Positions 26,337-35,962 of a stretch of DNA of 64,000 nucleotides are shown here, in pieces (position 1 is the first letter of the stretch; each line of letters begins with the position of its first letter). A program made the translations under genes and the position numbers. The notes beneath the pieces were generated by a model. That model worked only from the letters and a program-made list of their open reading frames with translations. It was not told where the DNA came from and searched no databases. Where the stretch lies: positions 183,394 to 247,393 of the forward strand of contig CAVVFX010000019.1 in the NCBI GenBank assembly GCA_963747535.1. Direction: 5' to 3'. The stretch comes from CAVVFX01 sp963747535 (GTDB taxonomy: Bacteria; Acidobacteriota; Terriglobia; Bryobacterales; Bryobacteraceae).

Positions 26337-26370
26337 GGCAGACCACAATAAACGATGGTCTGCCCTACGG
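26337..26370 (+). repeat. R1 palindromic repeat, copy E
   Basis: Core hairpin only (loop CAATAAACGA), ending eight bases before the kinase ATG. It therefore forms the 5' leader of that gene. Confidence 0.85.
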
Positions 26371-26378
26371 TGAAAATC

Positions 26379-27395
26379 ATGGAACTAGCTCCAGTGCGCC
26401 TCGGAGAAGAGCTCGACCGCGCGCGCCTCGCCCCATACCTGCGCAGCCGCCTCGCCGGCGCCGGCGAAATCACCGTCGAACAATTCCCGGGCGGACATTC
26501 CAACCTCACCTATCTCGTGCGCACCGGCGGCCGTGAGTACGTCCTCCGGCGCCCACCCCTCGGACCGGTCGCCCCGAAAGCTCACGACATGGCGCGCGAA
26601 TACCGCGTCCTGGCCAAGGTGCACCCTGCGTTTCCCCCGGCGCCCGAAGTCTACCTGCTCTGCGAGGACCCTTCCATTATTGGCGCCCAGTTCTTTTTGA
26701 TGGAGCGCCGCCACGGTATCGTCCTGCGCGGGCGAGGACCGGCCGGTGTGCCACTCCCGCCGGACTTCGCCACACGTGTCAGCCGCGGCTTCATGGATTG
26801 TTTCGTCGCCTTGCACGCGGTCGACCTGGCTGCGCATGATCTGCTCACGCTAGGCAAGCCCGAAGGCTTCCTGGGCCGTCAGGTGCACGGTTGGGCCGAC
26901 CGCTGGTATCGTGCCCAGACTGACGACCAGCCCGATATCGGCCGCGTCATCCAATGGCTCGCCGATCACGTTCCACAGCCCCAGGCGCCAACCCTGGTCC
27001 ACAACGATTTCAAACTCGACAACCTGATGCTGAATGCCAATGACATTGGCCGGGTCGAAGCGGTCCTCGATTGGGAGATGACCACCATCGGCGACCCTTT
27101 AGCCGACGTCGGACTCTCGCTTTGCTACTGGACCTCGGGCATCGCCGGCGGCCCTTCGCGCGACATCCCCGGCTGGTTTAGCCGCGACCAGTTCGTCCAT
27201 GAATATGCCGTCCGCACGGGCCGCGACGTTTCGAATCTGGCCTGGTACGAAGTGCTGGGAATCTTCAAACTGGCGGTAATTCTGCAACAGATTTATTTCC
27301 GGTGGAAGGCCGGCCAGACCCGCGACGAAAGATTCGCCACCCTGGGCGCCCAAGTCCGCACCCTGGCTGACCAGGCGCTGGACACCCTGCCGTAG
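26379..27395 (+). CDS. APH-family phosphotransferase, ACAD10-like
   Basis: 338 residues from the ATG at 26379; an ATG at 26355 lies inside the R1 repeat and was rejected. Kinase landmarks: a Gly-rich FPGGHSNLTYLV loop, the Brenner motif VHNDFKLDNLM and LDWEMTTIGDPLADVG for metal binding. These match the aminoglycoside-phosphotransferase-like kinases resembling the N-terminal kinase domain of ACAD10/11, which phosphorylates 4-hydroxyacyl-CoAs. That substrate is inference; the presence of a mutase-type enzyme nearby fits acyl-CoA metabolism. Confidence 0.8.
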   Translation: MELAPVRLGEELDRARLAPYLRSRLAGAGEITVEQFPGGHSNLTYLVRTGGREYVLRRPPLGPVAPKAHDMAREYRVLAKVHPAFPPAPEVYLLCEDPSIIGAQFFLMERRHGIVLRGRGPAGVPLPPDFATRVSRGFMDCFVALHAVDLAAHDLLTLGKPEGFLGRQVHGWADRWYRAQTDDQPDIGRVIQWLADHVPQPQAPTLVHNDFKLDNLMLNANDIGRVEAVLDWEMTTIGDPLADVGLSLCYWTSGIAGGPSRDIPGWFSRDQFVHEYAVRTGRDVSNLAWYEVLGIFKLAVILQQIYFRWKAGQTRDERFATLGAQVRTLADQALDTLP

Positions 27396-27491
27396 GACGG
27401 ACCTTCGCTGCTCGTCGAATGTCCGGCTGCCGCCTCAGCCGGCAGGCACGTTGTCGCAGGTCGTGGAAAAAAATCGGTTTGCATCCGGGAA

Positions 27492-27570
27492 GGAGCAGGC
27501 CAAAGGCCACGCCTTTGACCTGCCGTGGGGCGGACCATCGTTTTTTGTGGTCTGCCAGGTTGAACAGCCG
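27492..27570 (-). repeat. R2-like fragment plus R1 palindromic repeat, copy F
   Basis: R2-like core (GCAGGCCAAAGGCCACGCC, 27495-27513) followed by R1 in reverse orientation (27523-27570; loop CAAAAAACGA on the reverse strand). It lies between convergent kinase and aldo/keto reductase genes. Confidence 0.8.
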
Positions 27571-27651
27571 TCTTTGCGGCTTGCCCCGACAAAGTTGCGC
27601 CGCCTGCGCCGCACGGTCTCGAACCTGATCGTTCGGCTGTGCCGGGGCTGT

Positions 27652-28626
27652 TCAGCCCATCCATTCTGGATGCTGGGCCGTTCCGTCAAACTGCGTAGTA
27701 GTCTTGAAGGGCTCAAACTTCCCGGTCATCGCGGCTTCCTTTGTCTTCGAAACAATTGCCTGCAGTTGCGGTTCGGACATTGGCTTGAAGGTCCGCACGG
27801 CCTCGAAAGCCTGGTCCAGCCGCTCCATTGAGTCACATCCGTTAATCACCACCGACGTCGGTAGATTCAACGCGTAGTGCAGGCATTCGATCGGCGTGGC
27901 CACGCCGGCTTTCAGGACATTGCCAAATGCGATTGGCTTCATCCCGAGAACTGCGATGCCTTCCTTCACCAGCCGAGGCACCACCTGGTGCGCGAAGCTG
28001 CGGAAGTGATAGTCAAGCACGTTCAGCGGCATCTGACACGAATCGAAGTGAAACTTGTTTTGCGCAGCCACGTCCAGCATGCGCAGGTGTACGGCCGGGT
28101 CTTTATGGCCGGTAAATCCGATATAGCGTACCTTGCCGGCCTTCTTCGCCGCCATCACTGCTTCCAGCGCACCGCCCGGAGCGAAAAAGCGGTCCGGATC
28201 CTCCATCCTTATGTTCTCGTGGAACTGGATCAGGTCGATCGTCTCCACCTGCAGGCGTCGCAACGATTCGTCAATCTGCTTCGCCGCCATCTCGCGCGTG
28301 CGCCCGTTATATTTGGTCATCAGGAAAATGCGCTTTCGGTATCCGTCCTGCAGCGCCTTACCCATACGGATTTCGCTGAGCCCGTTGTGGTAGTCACACG
28401 AGTTATCAAGGAATGTGACACCGCGATCAATGGCGGTCCGTACAATGCGGATGCTCTCGCTCTCTTCCTTCGGCACGCCCATGTGGTAGCCGCCCAGGCC
28501 CAGAGCGGAAACACGCTGACCGGTTGTCCCGAGATTCCTGTAGATCATCCCGTTCGATATCTGCGCATCAAGCTTCGCCGCGACTTGAAGAGCCGCGAGG
28601 GTTGTCAGAAATTCACGCCGTTCCAT
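27652..28626 (-). CDS. Tat-exported aldo/keto reductase
   Basis: 324 residues from the ATG at 28626. The N-terminus MERREFLTTLAALQVAAKLDAQ carries twin arginines and a hydrophobic stretch, a Tat signal. The catalytic domain has GGYHMGVP, FLDNSCDYHNG (catalytic Tyr), LMTKYNGR (Lys) and IQFHENI (His), matching the AKR tetrad. Exported AKRs with Tat signals are common in Acidobacteria and Planctomycetes. Substrate unknown; 151 bp separates it from a divergent binding-protein gene. Confidence 0.85.
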   Translation of the reverse strand: MERREFLTTLAALQVAAKLDAQISNGMIYRNLGTTGQRVSALGLGGYHMGVPKEESESIRIVRTAIDRGVTFLDNSCDYHNGLSEIRMGKALQDGYRKRIFLMTKYNGRTREMAAKQIDESLRRLQVETIDLIQFHENIRMEDPDRFFAPGGALEAVMAAKKAGKVRYIGFTGHKDPAVHLRMLDVAAQNKFHFDSCQMPLNVLDYHFRSFAHQVVPRLVKEGIAVLGMKPIAFGNVLKAGVATPIECLHYALNLPTSVVINGCDSMERLDQAFEAVRTFKPMSEPQLQAIVSKTKEAAMTGKFEPFKTTTQFDGTAQHPEWMG

Positions 28627-28777
28627 GATTGATAGCTTATTAAACTTCGTGGTCCAGCGCTGAGGAGGCGAATGACGGATAACTGCGGCATCGGCAGAGG
28701 AAGAGACTCGCGACCTCATCGACTCCCCGATGGCAGTGGTGTAGTAACCTGAGTCTGACCTGATTACGGGAGGCTGG

Positions 28778-29734
28778 ATGCTGACTCGACGTCAACTCGT
28801 CTTCGCAAACGCGTTGGCTATGACGAACTGTGGCCGGGGACTTCGCAGGATGCTCGCGATCATCCCCAAGGCGAATGCCGACCTGTTCTTTCTCACCGTG
28901 CATGCCGGCGCAGAGGACGCAGCCCGTAAGATGAATGTGGGCATCACCTGGAGCGGACCCGATCAGGAAACCGACTACGGCCGCCAGATCCAGATTGTGG
29001 ACGTCATGATTGCCCGCCGTGTCGACGGCCTCGCCATTTCCGCCACCGACGACCGGGCGCTGATAGCTCCGCTGCAGCGGGTCAGCCAGGCAGGCATCCC
29101 CATCACGATCTTCGACTCCGCTGTAGGCATTGAGAACTACGTGAGCCTGGTGGCGACCGACAACTACGGCGCGGGTTGTACCGCGGCCCGTTCGTTAGCA
29201 GCCCTTCTGCCCGGCGCAGGAACCGTGGCAATGCTGATGCAGAAGCCCGGCGGTACGTCGACGGAGTTGCGGGAACGTGGATTCGAGGAAACCCTGGGCA
29301 GGGAATTTCCGCGTCTGCGCATTGTCGCGCGCCAATTCGGGATGGGAGATCGGGCGCGATCCATGGCGGTAGCCGAGAATTTCCTGACGGCGCATCCGGA
29401 TCTGGCTGGAATTTTCGCTTCGAGCGAGGCCAGCTCGATCGGTTCGATTCGGGCCATTCGGGCCCGGCGGTTGTCGGGAAAGATAAAGCTGATCACATTC
29501 GATATCAGCGACATTCATTTGGATGCGCTGCAGGATGGTACGGCTGACGTAATGCTGGTGCAGGACGCATTCCGGATTGGCTATGAAGCAGTCAAGTCTC
29601 TAACCGATAAGCTAAGCGGACACACCCCGGCCAGGCGCCTCGAAATTCCCGCCCGAGCCGTCGTTAAGGGGGACTTGGAAAAACCGGAGGTGAAACAACT
29701 GATAAACCTCGTGCGGGCAGCAGCTAAGAATTGA
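28778..29734 (+). CDS. Orphan periplasmic sugar-type binding protein (RbsB-like)
   Basis: 318 residues. The N-terminus has twin arginines (MLTRRQLVFANALAMTNCG) and a possible lipobox Cys. The body follows the Peripla_BP_4 pattern: DYGRQIQIVDVMIARRVDGLAIS, ITIFDSAV, VATDNYGAG, and TFDISDIHLDALQDGTAD. No ABC permease or ATPase genes are adjacent, so it may serve a distant transporter or a sensor kinase. Ribosome-binding site GGGAGG precedes the ATG. Confidence 0.8.
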   Translation: MLTRRQLVFANALAMTNCGRGLRRMLAIIPKANADLFFLTVHAGAEDAARKMNVGITWSGPDQETDYGRQIQIVDVMIARRVDGLAISATDDRALIAPLQRVSQAGIPITIFDSAVGIENYVSLVATDNYGAGCTAARSLAALLPGAGTVAMLMQKPGGTSTELRERGFEETLGREFPRLRIVARQFGMGDRARSMAVAENFLTAHPDLAGIFASSEASSIGSIRAIRARRLSGKIKLITFDISDIHLDALQDGTADVMLVQDAFRIGYEAVKSLTDKLSGHTPARRLEIPARAVVKGDLEKPEVKQLINLVRAAAKN

Positions 29735-29856
29735 TCGCTGCGGGCCGGAGTGCGGGCCTTGCCGGCGCGACTGGAGCCGCGTCATTTGCCAGCCCGCGAA
29801 GGTTCCTCTCATGCGCGACAATGAATCAATCCCGATATTGCACAAGGAGGCAAGCC

Positions 29857-30579
29857 ATGAACCGCCGCGATCTCCTCACCGGACTCGCCTTGGCGAGCAT
29901 TGAAGCGAGGGCCCAAACCCGCACACCCGAAGCCGCCGCCGAATCACTTTATATTCCCAAACCGCAACTCGTTGCGGACCGCCGGTTGCTCCACGATTTC
30001 ATGGACGAATTCGCGTTCGTCGATCTCGTAACGGTCTCGCCCTCGCTACGTATCACTCATATTCCGGTTTGGCTCGACCGGGCCGCAGGCGCCTATGGAA
30101 CGCTTCACGGCCACATCTCGCGCCAGAATCCGCAGAGCGGCGCTTTCGACGGCAGGCAAACCGGCGTCATTGTCTTCCATGGACCGCACGGATATATCTC
30201 GCCAACCTGGTACGCAAAGACCGGAAACGTCGTGCCGACGTGGAATTTCGCCGTGGTTCATGCGACCGGGAAGCTGCGGCCCGTGGAGGGCAGGAAAGAA
30301 CTGAACGAGTTGCTTTCAAAGTTGATCGCCAAATTTGAGAGCTATGAGGGCACGAGCTACGATTTCGCCAAAATCGACGATAGCTACAAATACGGGCTCA
30401 TGGGAGGCATCATCGGCTTCGAACTCGAGATTGAACTGCTTGAGGGTAAGTTCAAGCTCGGCCAGGACCGGAGCCCGGCGGACAAGCAGAGCCTGCTGAA
30501 GAAACTGGGAGACGCAAAGGCGCCGCCCTCACTCCGCGATTTCACGGCCGGTTTCTACGAGCGGCAGAGCAAGGCCTGA
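29857..30579 (+). CDS. PaiB-like FMN-binding protein with export signal
   Basis: 240 residues from the ATG at 29857, six bases after AAGGAGG, a near-perfect ribosome-binding site. The domain shows the PaiB order: YIPKPQLVADRRLLHDFM, ITHIPVWLD, LHGHISRQNP, GPHGYISPTWY and VPTWNFAVVHATG. PaiB proteins are cytoplasmic FMN-binding split-barrel proteins described as negative regulators. Here the domain is preceded by MNRRDLLTGLALASIEARAQ, a short Tat-like signal, which suggests export. The 3' end overlaps a convergent gene by 25 bp. Confidence 0.82.
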   Translation: MNRRDLLTGLALASIEARAQTRTPEAAAESLYIPKPQLVADRRLLHDFMDEFAFVDLVTVSPSLRITHIPVWLDRAAGAYGTLHGHISRQNPQSGAFDGRQTGVIVFHGPHGYISPTWYAKTGNVVPTWNFAVVHATGKLRPVEGRKELNELLSKLIAKFESYEGTSYDFAKIDDSYKYGLMGGIIGFELEIELLEGKFKLGQDRSPADKQSLLKKLGDAKAPPSLRDFTAGFYERQSKA

Positions 30580-30926
30580 CCTGCCGGCTTCTTCACTTCT
30601 TCGAGATATTGACGGCGAGTCCCAGCCAGTAACTCCTCGACTATCGCTGGCAGGTTGATATCCAGCGTGGTAGCGCGAGACAGCTTTCTGATGGGCGCGA
30701 GGTGCAACTGCGCCTCAAACAGATTCTCGGTATCGGCATCGAGAGCCGCCCGAATCAGTACAAGGTCCGCCCGCCAGTCAAAGTTACCCCGCGTAAGAAT
30801 GACGGATAGCTCATAGCAGTTGAGCGGGAGGACTGAGTAACCCGCGAGAATGAGTATGGTCGCCGCCGAAGAAAGACGGGCTGGATCTTCATCGATCAAA
30901 AGGATTCTTGCCTTTCGCTCCGCCAT
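30555..30926 (-). CDS. Degenerate receiver-domain protein
   Basis: 123 residues. The first strand and acidic pocket are receiver-like (ARILLIDEDPARL), but the strand that should carry the phospho-Asp reads ADLVLIRAAL, with Arg in that place. It is probably a pseudo-receiver that cannot be phosphorylated. Convergent with and 25 bp into the PaiB-like gene. Family assignment is moderate. Confidence 0.5.
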   Translation of the reverse strand: MAERKARILLIDEDPARLSSAATILILAGYSVLPLNCYELSVILTRGNFDWRADLVLIRAALDADTENLFEAQLHLAPIRKLSRATTLDINLPAIVEELLAGTRRQYLEEVKKPAGQALLCRS

Positions 30927-31248
30927 GAAGCTAACGTATCGCTCCCAAATGCGTTTGTCACGGCCTTTTGCATAAGCGGAATAGGACTCTTAATGAGCGA
31001 GACAGATTGGCGGGCGGACGGAGCCGCAGGGCGCTCGCGTCGGGTCTCGAAACAATCGAAAGCGGCTGACTGCCCCCGGTGCCTCCCCATGGATTACGCC
31101 CGCATCCGTGGTCAATGGCCCCAGGATGTAAATCTGGTGTAACCCTGATTCCATTCGCGGCACAATCCAGCCCGCAGACCTCCGGGCAACCGTCCGCCCG
31201 CGAGTTTCTTCTTGGCTTTCTTTGATTACTGGCGTAAGAGTAACTTAA
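30927..31248. other. Intergenic stretch, no gene recognised
   Basis: About 320 bp between divergent regulator genes. I see no repeats, ORF with family resemblance or clear promoter. Confidence 0.45.
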
Positions 31249-32034
31249 ATGGATCAACGGGCGATGATGAGAACCTTGATCGTGGACGATGAGCCGATTG
31301 CTCGGACAATCTTGCGCGAGGAATTGGAACACTTTCCGGAGGTATCCGTGATTGGAGAGGCGGACAACGGCAGGGCGGCTTTGGAGATGATTCGCGAACA
31401 CCATCCTGACCTGGTCTTGCTCGATCTCCAGATGCCCGTGATGAGCGGCTTCGAGGTGGTCCGCAACCTGGAAGCACCTCTTCCGGTGATCGTAATTGTT
31501 ACTGCCTTCGATCAGCACGCAATCCAGGCGTTCGACGCGGGCGCTGTCGATTACCTCCTCAAACCTGTAAGTGAAGAACGTTTAGCCAAAGCGGTTAACC
31601 GGGCGAAGAGTCTGCAGGGCTATCCTGCTAAGGTCGCGGACGCAGTCGTCAGAATCGCCGCGGTCCCCGACGCCTCCAGTCCGGCCTCGCACGATCCTGC
31701 TTCAATGATGAGCCGAAGAGTAGTCGGCCGGGTCGGCGAGGAATACCACCTTCTTGACATAGACGAAGTCCTTGCCTTTCAGGCGGATCGGGAATTAGTC
31801 TGGATCGTCACCGCCAGGCAACGCCTTCTGGCAACTCAATCTCTGCGTGCCCTCGAGAGCCGTCTGGGTGCGCCTCAGTTTCAGAGAGTGCACCGCAATG
31901 CGATTGTGAACGTGAACCATGTCCGTAAAGTTGCGGCATTGAGCAGCCAAAGGTGGCGGATTACTCTGAGCAACGCTCTGCAGATCACCGTAAGTAAACG
32001 TCAGGCGCACAACATCCGTAAGATCCTCCGATAG
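31249..32034 (+). CDS. LytTR-family response regulator
   Basis: 261 residues. Receiver domain 1-125 with acidic pair in IVDDEP, phospho-Asp59 and LKPVSEERL. A linker leads to the LytTR DNA-binding domain (about 160-261; VVGRVGEEYHLLDIDEVLAF, then FQRVHRNAIVNVNHVRKV). An in-frame start at 31264 is also possible. No partner LytS-type kinase lies nearby, so it is an orphan; it precedes the TonB receptor on the same strand and may control it. Confidence 0.87.
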   Translation: MDQRAMMRTLIVDDEPIARTILREELEHFPEVSVIGEADNGRAALEMIREHHPDLVLLDLQMPVMSGFEVVRNLEAPLPVIVIVTAFDQHAIQAFDAGAVDYLLKPVSEERLAKAVNRAKSLQGYPAKVADAVVRIAAVPDASSPASHDPASMMSRRVVGRVGEEYHLLDIDEVLAFQADRELVWIVTARQRLLATQSLRALESRLGAPQFQRVHRNAIVNVNHVRKVAALSSQRWRITLSNALQITVSKRQAHNIRKILR

Positions 32035-32164
32035 TAATCATTTATGGTTGTTCTCGCGTCAATATAAAGCCGTTTGCCATAGAACTTGTCCCGCTCCTCG
32101 CATAATCAAGACCGCTCGCAAGATTAAAGTAGGTGTCCCAGATACTTTCTCCGATACTGTGGCA

Positions 32165-34918
32165 ATGAGTCAGACACTCGCTTCTATCGCAGCCGTGCTT
32201 CCTAAGATTTGTAACCTTTTGAACAACACCTTGAGAGCTCCAGCTCTCGTCCTCTTGGTTGTGTCTCTGTCTCCATGGAACAGTTTCGGGCAGTCGGGGA
32301 ATGCGGGAACGATCCGAGGCTCGGTGTTGGACCCGTCGGGGGCTGTCATCAAAAATGCTGTAGTAGAGATTCAGAATCCGGTTTCTCATTATAGCCGCGC
32401 CGTCCAGACCGATAGCCGCGGAAACTATGAGTTCGATAACGTCCCGCTCAACCCTTATCACCTCTCAATTGTGGCGCCCGGATTCCAAACATCAATAGAA
32501 GACATAGACGTACGCTCGTCCGTGGCGCTCACGCTGAAGACCAGTTTGAAAATCGGTGAGTCGACAACCAGCGTGTCAGTGGTCGCGGCTGAGGATCTGG
32601 TCGAAAATGACTCGGTTGCCCACACCGACGTCGATCGCGGACTCTTCGACAAACTGCCTCTCGAAAGCGCATCATCGTCGTTGAGTTCGCTCGTAACACT
32701 CTCCTCACCGGGGGTCGCCGCGGATTCAAACGGCCTCTTCCATGGACTCGGCGATCACGCTTCCAATTCATTTTCCGTGGATGGCCAACCCATCACGGAC
32801 CAGCAGAGCAAGGTATTTTCCAATCAGATTCCTCTGGACTCGGTCCAGTCACTCGAGGTGATCCAAGGTGCGCCGCCGGCCGAATATGGGGGCAAGACGA
32901 GTCTGGTGATCGACGTGACGACGCGATCGGGTCAAGGTGTAACTACGCCTCATGGCGAGGTCACGGCCTCTTACGGCACCTTCGGAACTTCAAACGGCGG
33001 CTTCAATCTCGCCTACGGCGGCCAAACCTGGGGCAACTTCATTTCCGCGAACGTACTGGACACCGGCCGGTTTCTCGATCCGCCTGAGTTCACGGTCATG
33101 CACGACCATGGGAATGAAGAGAATTTATTCGATCGGGTCGATTATCAGCTCGGCAACAACGACTCGCTGCATCTGAACCTGAGTTTCACGCGTTCCTGGT
33201 TTCAAACTCCCAATTCCTACGATCAGCAGTATCATCCCGGCGACTACAATCCTATAACCGGCGCTCAGCTAGGCCCATCGGATCAACGTTCGCAAATTAA
33301 GACCTTCGATTTCGCGCCGACCTGGACGCACATCATCAATCCCAACTCGGTGTTTACATTTGGCGCATGGTGGCGACAGGATCAGTACAATTACTACCCG
33401 AGCCGAAACCCTTTTGACGATTTCTCTCCCGACCTTCTGAGCGAGAGCATCTCTCAGTCCAGGAGGCTGCTCAACGTCGGCGGCCGGTTCAGCGTGTCGT
33501 ACGTGAAGGGCATTCACAACGTCAAGGTCGGGGGGCAATATGAGCACACCTTTCTCACCGAAGGCGACAGTATCGGCATCGTCGATCCGGGAGTCGTTTC
33601 GGGACTCAACTGTCAGGACACAAACGGCAATTCCTTGCCTGGTACTCCATGCGCGATCCTCTCGCCTTATGACCTGACGCAAGGAGGGAGCCCATATCTG
33701 TTCCACGGGCACACGGACATTAAAGAGATCGGGCTTTACGCGCAGGACACCATTACCAAAGGTAGGTGGTCCATCAACCTCGGAATTCGCTTCGATCTGT
33801 ACAATGGCCTCTCGATAGCCCGGCAACAGGAGCCCCGCCTGGGCGTCGCTTATAACCTCAAACCAACTAACACGGTGTTTCGCATTTCGTACGCGCGAAC
33901 CTTAGAGAGTCCGTTCAATGAAAATCTGATCATTGGAAGTGAGGGATGCCAGTATCCGTTCCTTGCGACCCTGATACCTCCGCCGGGCGTCACCTGTAAT
34001 CTGGGCGCGATTCAACCAGGCTGGCGCAACGAGTTCCATGCCGGCATCCAGCAGGCCTTCGGGCGTTATCTGGTTTTAGACGCCGAGTATATCTGGAAGT
34101 ATACGCACAACGGCTATGATTTCGGTGTAGTCGGCAGCACGCCTATTACCTTCCCGATCGAGTGGACCAGCAACAAGATCCCCGGATACACGGTGCGCGC
34201 CAGCGTGCCAACAACCCACGGCTTTACGGCCCAGGTGAATATGTCCGGTGTGGCCGCACGGTTCTTCGCTCCTCAAGTTGCCGGGGTACCGATCATCCCA
34301 CCGGTGTCCGGAGTTTTCCGCATCGACCACGACGAGATTTTCAACCAGACAACGCATTTGCAATATCAGCCGTGGCAGCGTGGACCGTGGCTGGCGTTCA
34401 ACTGGAGATACGACAGCGGCCTGGTCGCCGGCGCGACACCGTGCGTCGCCCTAACCGCGACATGCTCCGCTTCAACGCCGATCGCGGACGGCGGATCAGC
34501 CGATATCCCCAGCGGGCAGGTGGCCCTGGTTAACACGGTCAATGGCGCCCCGCTGACGGCCGATCAGGAATTCCAGGCCGGGCTCACCTGCAACGGCAAA
34601 CTCGCCGCTCCCAACCCTCTGGGACCAGCGCTGGCCACGTGTAGCGCGGCAGGACTCGGTTCCCTATATCTCAAAATACCGGCGCCCGGCACGGAAAATG
34701 ACGACCACAATCCGCAGCGGATCCAGTCGCGCAATCTCTTTGACATTGCGCTGGGACATGACAATCTTCTCCACGGCGACCGGTTCAAGTGGAGCGCTCG
34801 CGTGGAGGTCATCAATCTGACCAACAAGGTGGCGCTATACAATTTCCTTTCGACCTTCAGCGGAACGCATTATGTTACGCCTCGCACTGTGACAGGAACC
34901 ATCGGCTTCCATTTTTGA
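32165..34918 (+). CDS. TonB-dependent receptor, Oar-like with carboxypeptidase-regulatory domain
   Basis: 917 residues from the ATG at 32165 (an upstream start at 32048 adds 39 residues without a signal). Signal-like segment (APALVLLVVSLSPWNSFGQ), then a CarboxypepD_reg domain (GTIRGSVLDPSGAVIKNAVV), a plug domain (FSVDGQPITDQQSKVF and VIQGAPPAEYGGKTS) and a long beta-barrel ending in an aromatic residue (TGTIGFHF). This Oar-like layout is abundant in Acidobacteria. Likely an outer-membrane uptake receptor for oligosaccharides or chelates. The gene lies behind a LytTR regulator. Confidence 0.85.
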   Translation: MSQTLASIAAVLPKICNLLNNTLRAPALVLLVVSLSPWNSFGQSGNAGTIRGSVLDPSGAVIKNAVVEIQNPVSHYSRAVQTDSRGNYEFDNVPLNPYHLSIVAPGFQTSIEDIDVRSSVALTLKTSLKIGESTTSVSVVAAEDLVENDSVAHTDVDRGLFDKLPLESASSSLSSLVTLSSPGVAADSNGLFHGLGDHASNSFSVDGQPITDQQSKVFSNQIPLDSVQSLEVIQGAPPAEYGGKTSLVIDVTTRSGQGVTTPHGEVTASYGTFGTSNGGFNLAYGGQTWGNFISANVLDTGRFLDPPEFTVMHDHGNEENLFDRVDYQLGNNDSLHLNLSFTRSWFQTPNSYDQQYHPGDYNPITGAQLGPSDQRSQIKTFDFAPTWTHIINPNSVFTFGAWWRQDQYNYYPSRNPFDDFSPDLLSESISQSRRLLNVGGRFSVSYVKGIHNVKVGGQYEHTFLTEGDSIGIVDPGVVSGLNCQDTNGNSLPGTPCAILSPYDLTQGGSPYLFHGHTDIKEIGLYAQDTITKGRWSINLGIRFDLYNGLSIARQQEPRLGVAYNLKPTNTVFRISYARTLESPFNENLIIGSEGCQYPFLATLIPPPGVTCNLGAIQPGWRNEFHAGIQQAFGRYLVLDAEYIWKYTHNGYDFGVVGSTPITFPIEWTSNKIPGYTVRASVPTTHGFTAQVNMSGVAARFFAPQVAGVPIIPPVSGVFRIDHDEIFNQTTHLQYQPWQRGPWLAFNWRYDSGLVAGATPCVALTATCSASTPIADGGSADIPSGQVALVNTVNGAPLTADQEFQAGLTCNGKLAAPNPLGPALATCSAAGLGSLYLKIPAPGTENDDHNPQRIQSRNLFDIALGHDNLLHGDRFKWSARVEVINLTNKVALYNFLSTFSGTHYVTPRTVTGTIGFHF

Positions 34919-35014
34919 TTTATGAGAGTAGCCGGGGTCGCCTTCAACTGTCGCTTCGACAGCGGGCTGGTAGCCGATCCACTTCCCGGCCTCAACAGGA
35001 GTATAATTCCCCAA

Positions 35015-35356
35015 ATGACGCGGTTCTGTCTGCTCCCGATGCTGGCACTTTCAGTGACCCTGCAGGCAGCTCCCGTTGGACGCGAGAAAGCAGCAGACAG
35101 CTTCCAGGAGCGCCTGGTGCTGGGCACTGTGATTGCAGTGAGACCCGAACGAGCTCTGATCACCATTCGCGAATCTGACCTGCTGGGACGTCTGCGGATA
35201 CGATTCAAATGCTATCAGGTGAAGCAATCGTTTCTTCTTTATGGACTCCGTCGGGGAGACAGGATCAGCGCGGTCTTTGCCACTAAAGACAATATGCTTC
35301 ACCGGGTGAGGCGCGTGCAGAGTTACCGGGCCTTCTCAACTGATCCTTCGCACTGA
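35015..35356 (+). CDS. Small secreted CusF-like OB-fold protein
   Basis: 113 residues from the ATG at 35015 (MTRFCLLPMLALSVTLQAAP signal). Pattern GTVIAVRPERALITIRES, then IRFKCYQVKQSFLLYGLRRGD and ISAVF, resembles the small CusF-type beta barrel, but the metal-binding Met/Trp/His set is absent. Follows the TonB receptor by 96 bp. Function unknown. Confidence 0.5.
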   Translation: MTRFCLLPMLALSVTLQAAPVGREKAADSFQERLVLGTVIAVRPERALITIRESDLLGRLRIRFKCYQVKQSFLLYGLRRGDRISAVFATKDNMLHRVRRVQSYRAFSTDPSH

Positions 35357-35359
35357 GAA

Positions 35360-35802
35360 CCCGGATTCTCTCCTCCCGGCGAACCAGGTCCATACGACGC
35401 ATGACAGAAAGAAGCTGCGCTTTTCATGGAGCGGCGCGGTGATTTCGAGCACGCCGTTGTCGAACTTCGCCCGCGCCGCTTTTGGTTTCGTGCTCCACCT
35501 TGCGCTTGCCCTGCAACACCACCGCCTCGCTAGTGCATGGATCAGAGTTCGTAGAGCTTCTCCAGGAAACCAGCGCCGATCACGTTGGCCACCTCGAAGG
35601 CAGCGCCAATCACGACCTCCGTCAGATCTGATTCCCATTCGTGGACGTCCACGGATTTGACCCCAGGGCGTACCGCGCGCAAAACGTCCGCCCCGAACAG
35701 ACAGCTTTCGTCTCGCCGCTCGGTCAAACCGAATTCCCCGAATACACCGTCCATCTCTTCAGTTATTCTCCGCATCAGACAAAATGATGCCATGCGGAAC
35801 AT
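35360..35802 (-). pseudogene. Hsp20 remnant joined to a GxxExxY fragment
   Basis: On the reverse strand, one frame opens FRMASFCLMRRITEEMDGVF, an Hsp20-like N-terminus, continues to DVHEWESDL and then switches to VIGAAFEVANVIGAGFLEKL, which looks like the start of GxxExxY family proteins. It stops after LYEL. A second frame then carries AKFDNGVLEITAPL (35429-35470), the beta-9/10 end of a small heat-shock protein. So a broken Hsp20 gene appears interrupted by a foreign piece. Pseudogene call is inference from fragments. Confidence 0.5.
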
Positions 35803-35962
35803 GTCGCCGGCCACGAGCATCGCCCCGAGTGACCGGTCCCGCACCGCCGGCGCGCCGAACCCCGTCGTCTACCGGTTGACTACGGCCTCCGCGGGCCCCG
35901 CCTTATCGGGTAATCTTAAGAAAGTTCATCGAACAGTTCACGTACCGCAGACCCGGATTCGT

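Noticed and set aside
26355..26378. Upstream ATG for the APH-type kinase
   Set aside because: Lies inside the R1 repeat; the next ATG at 26379 gives the normal N-terminus.
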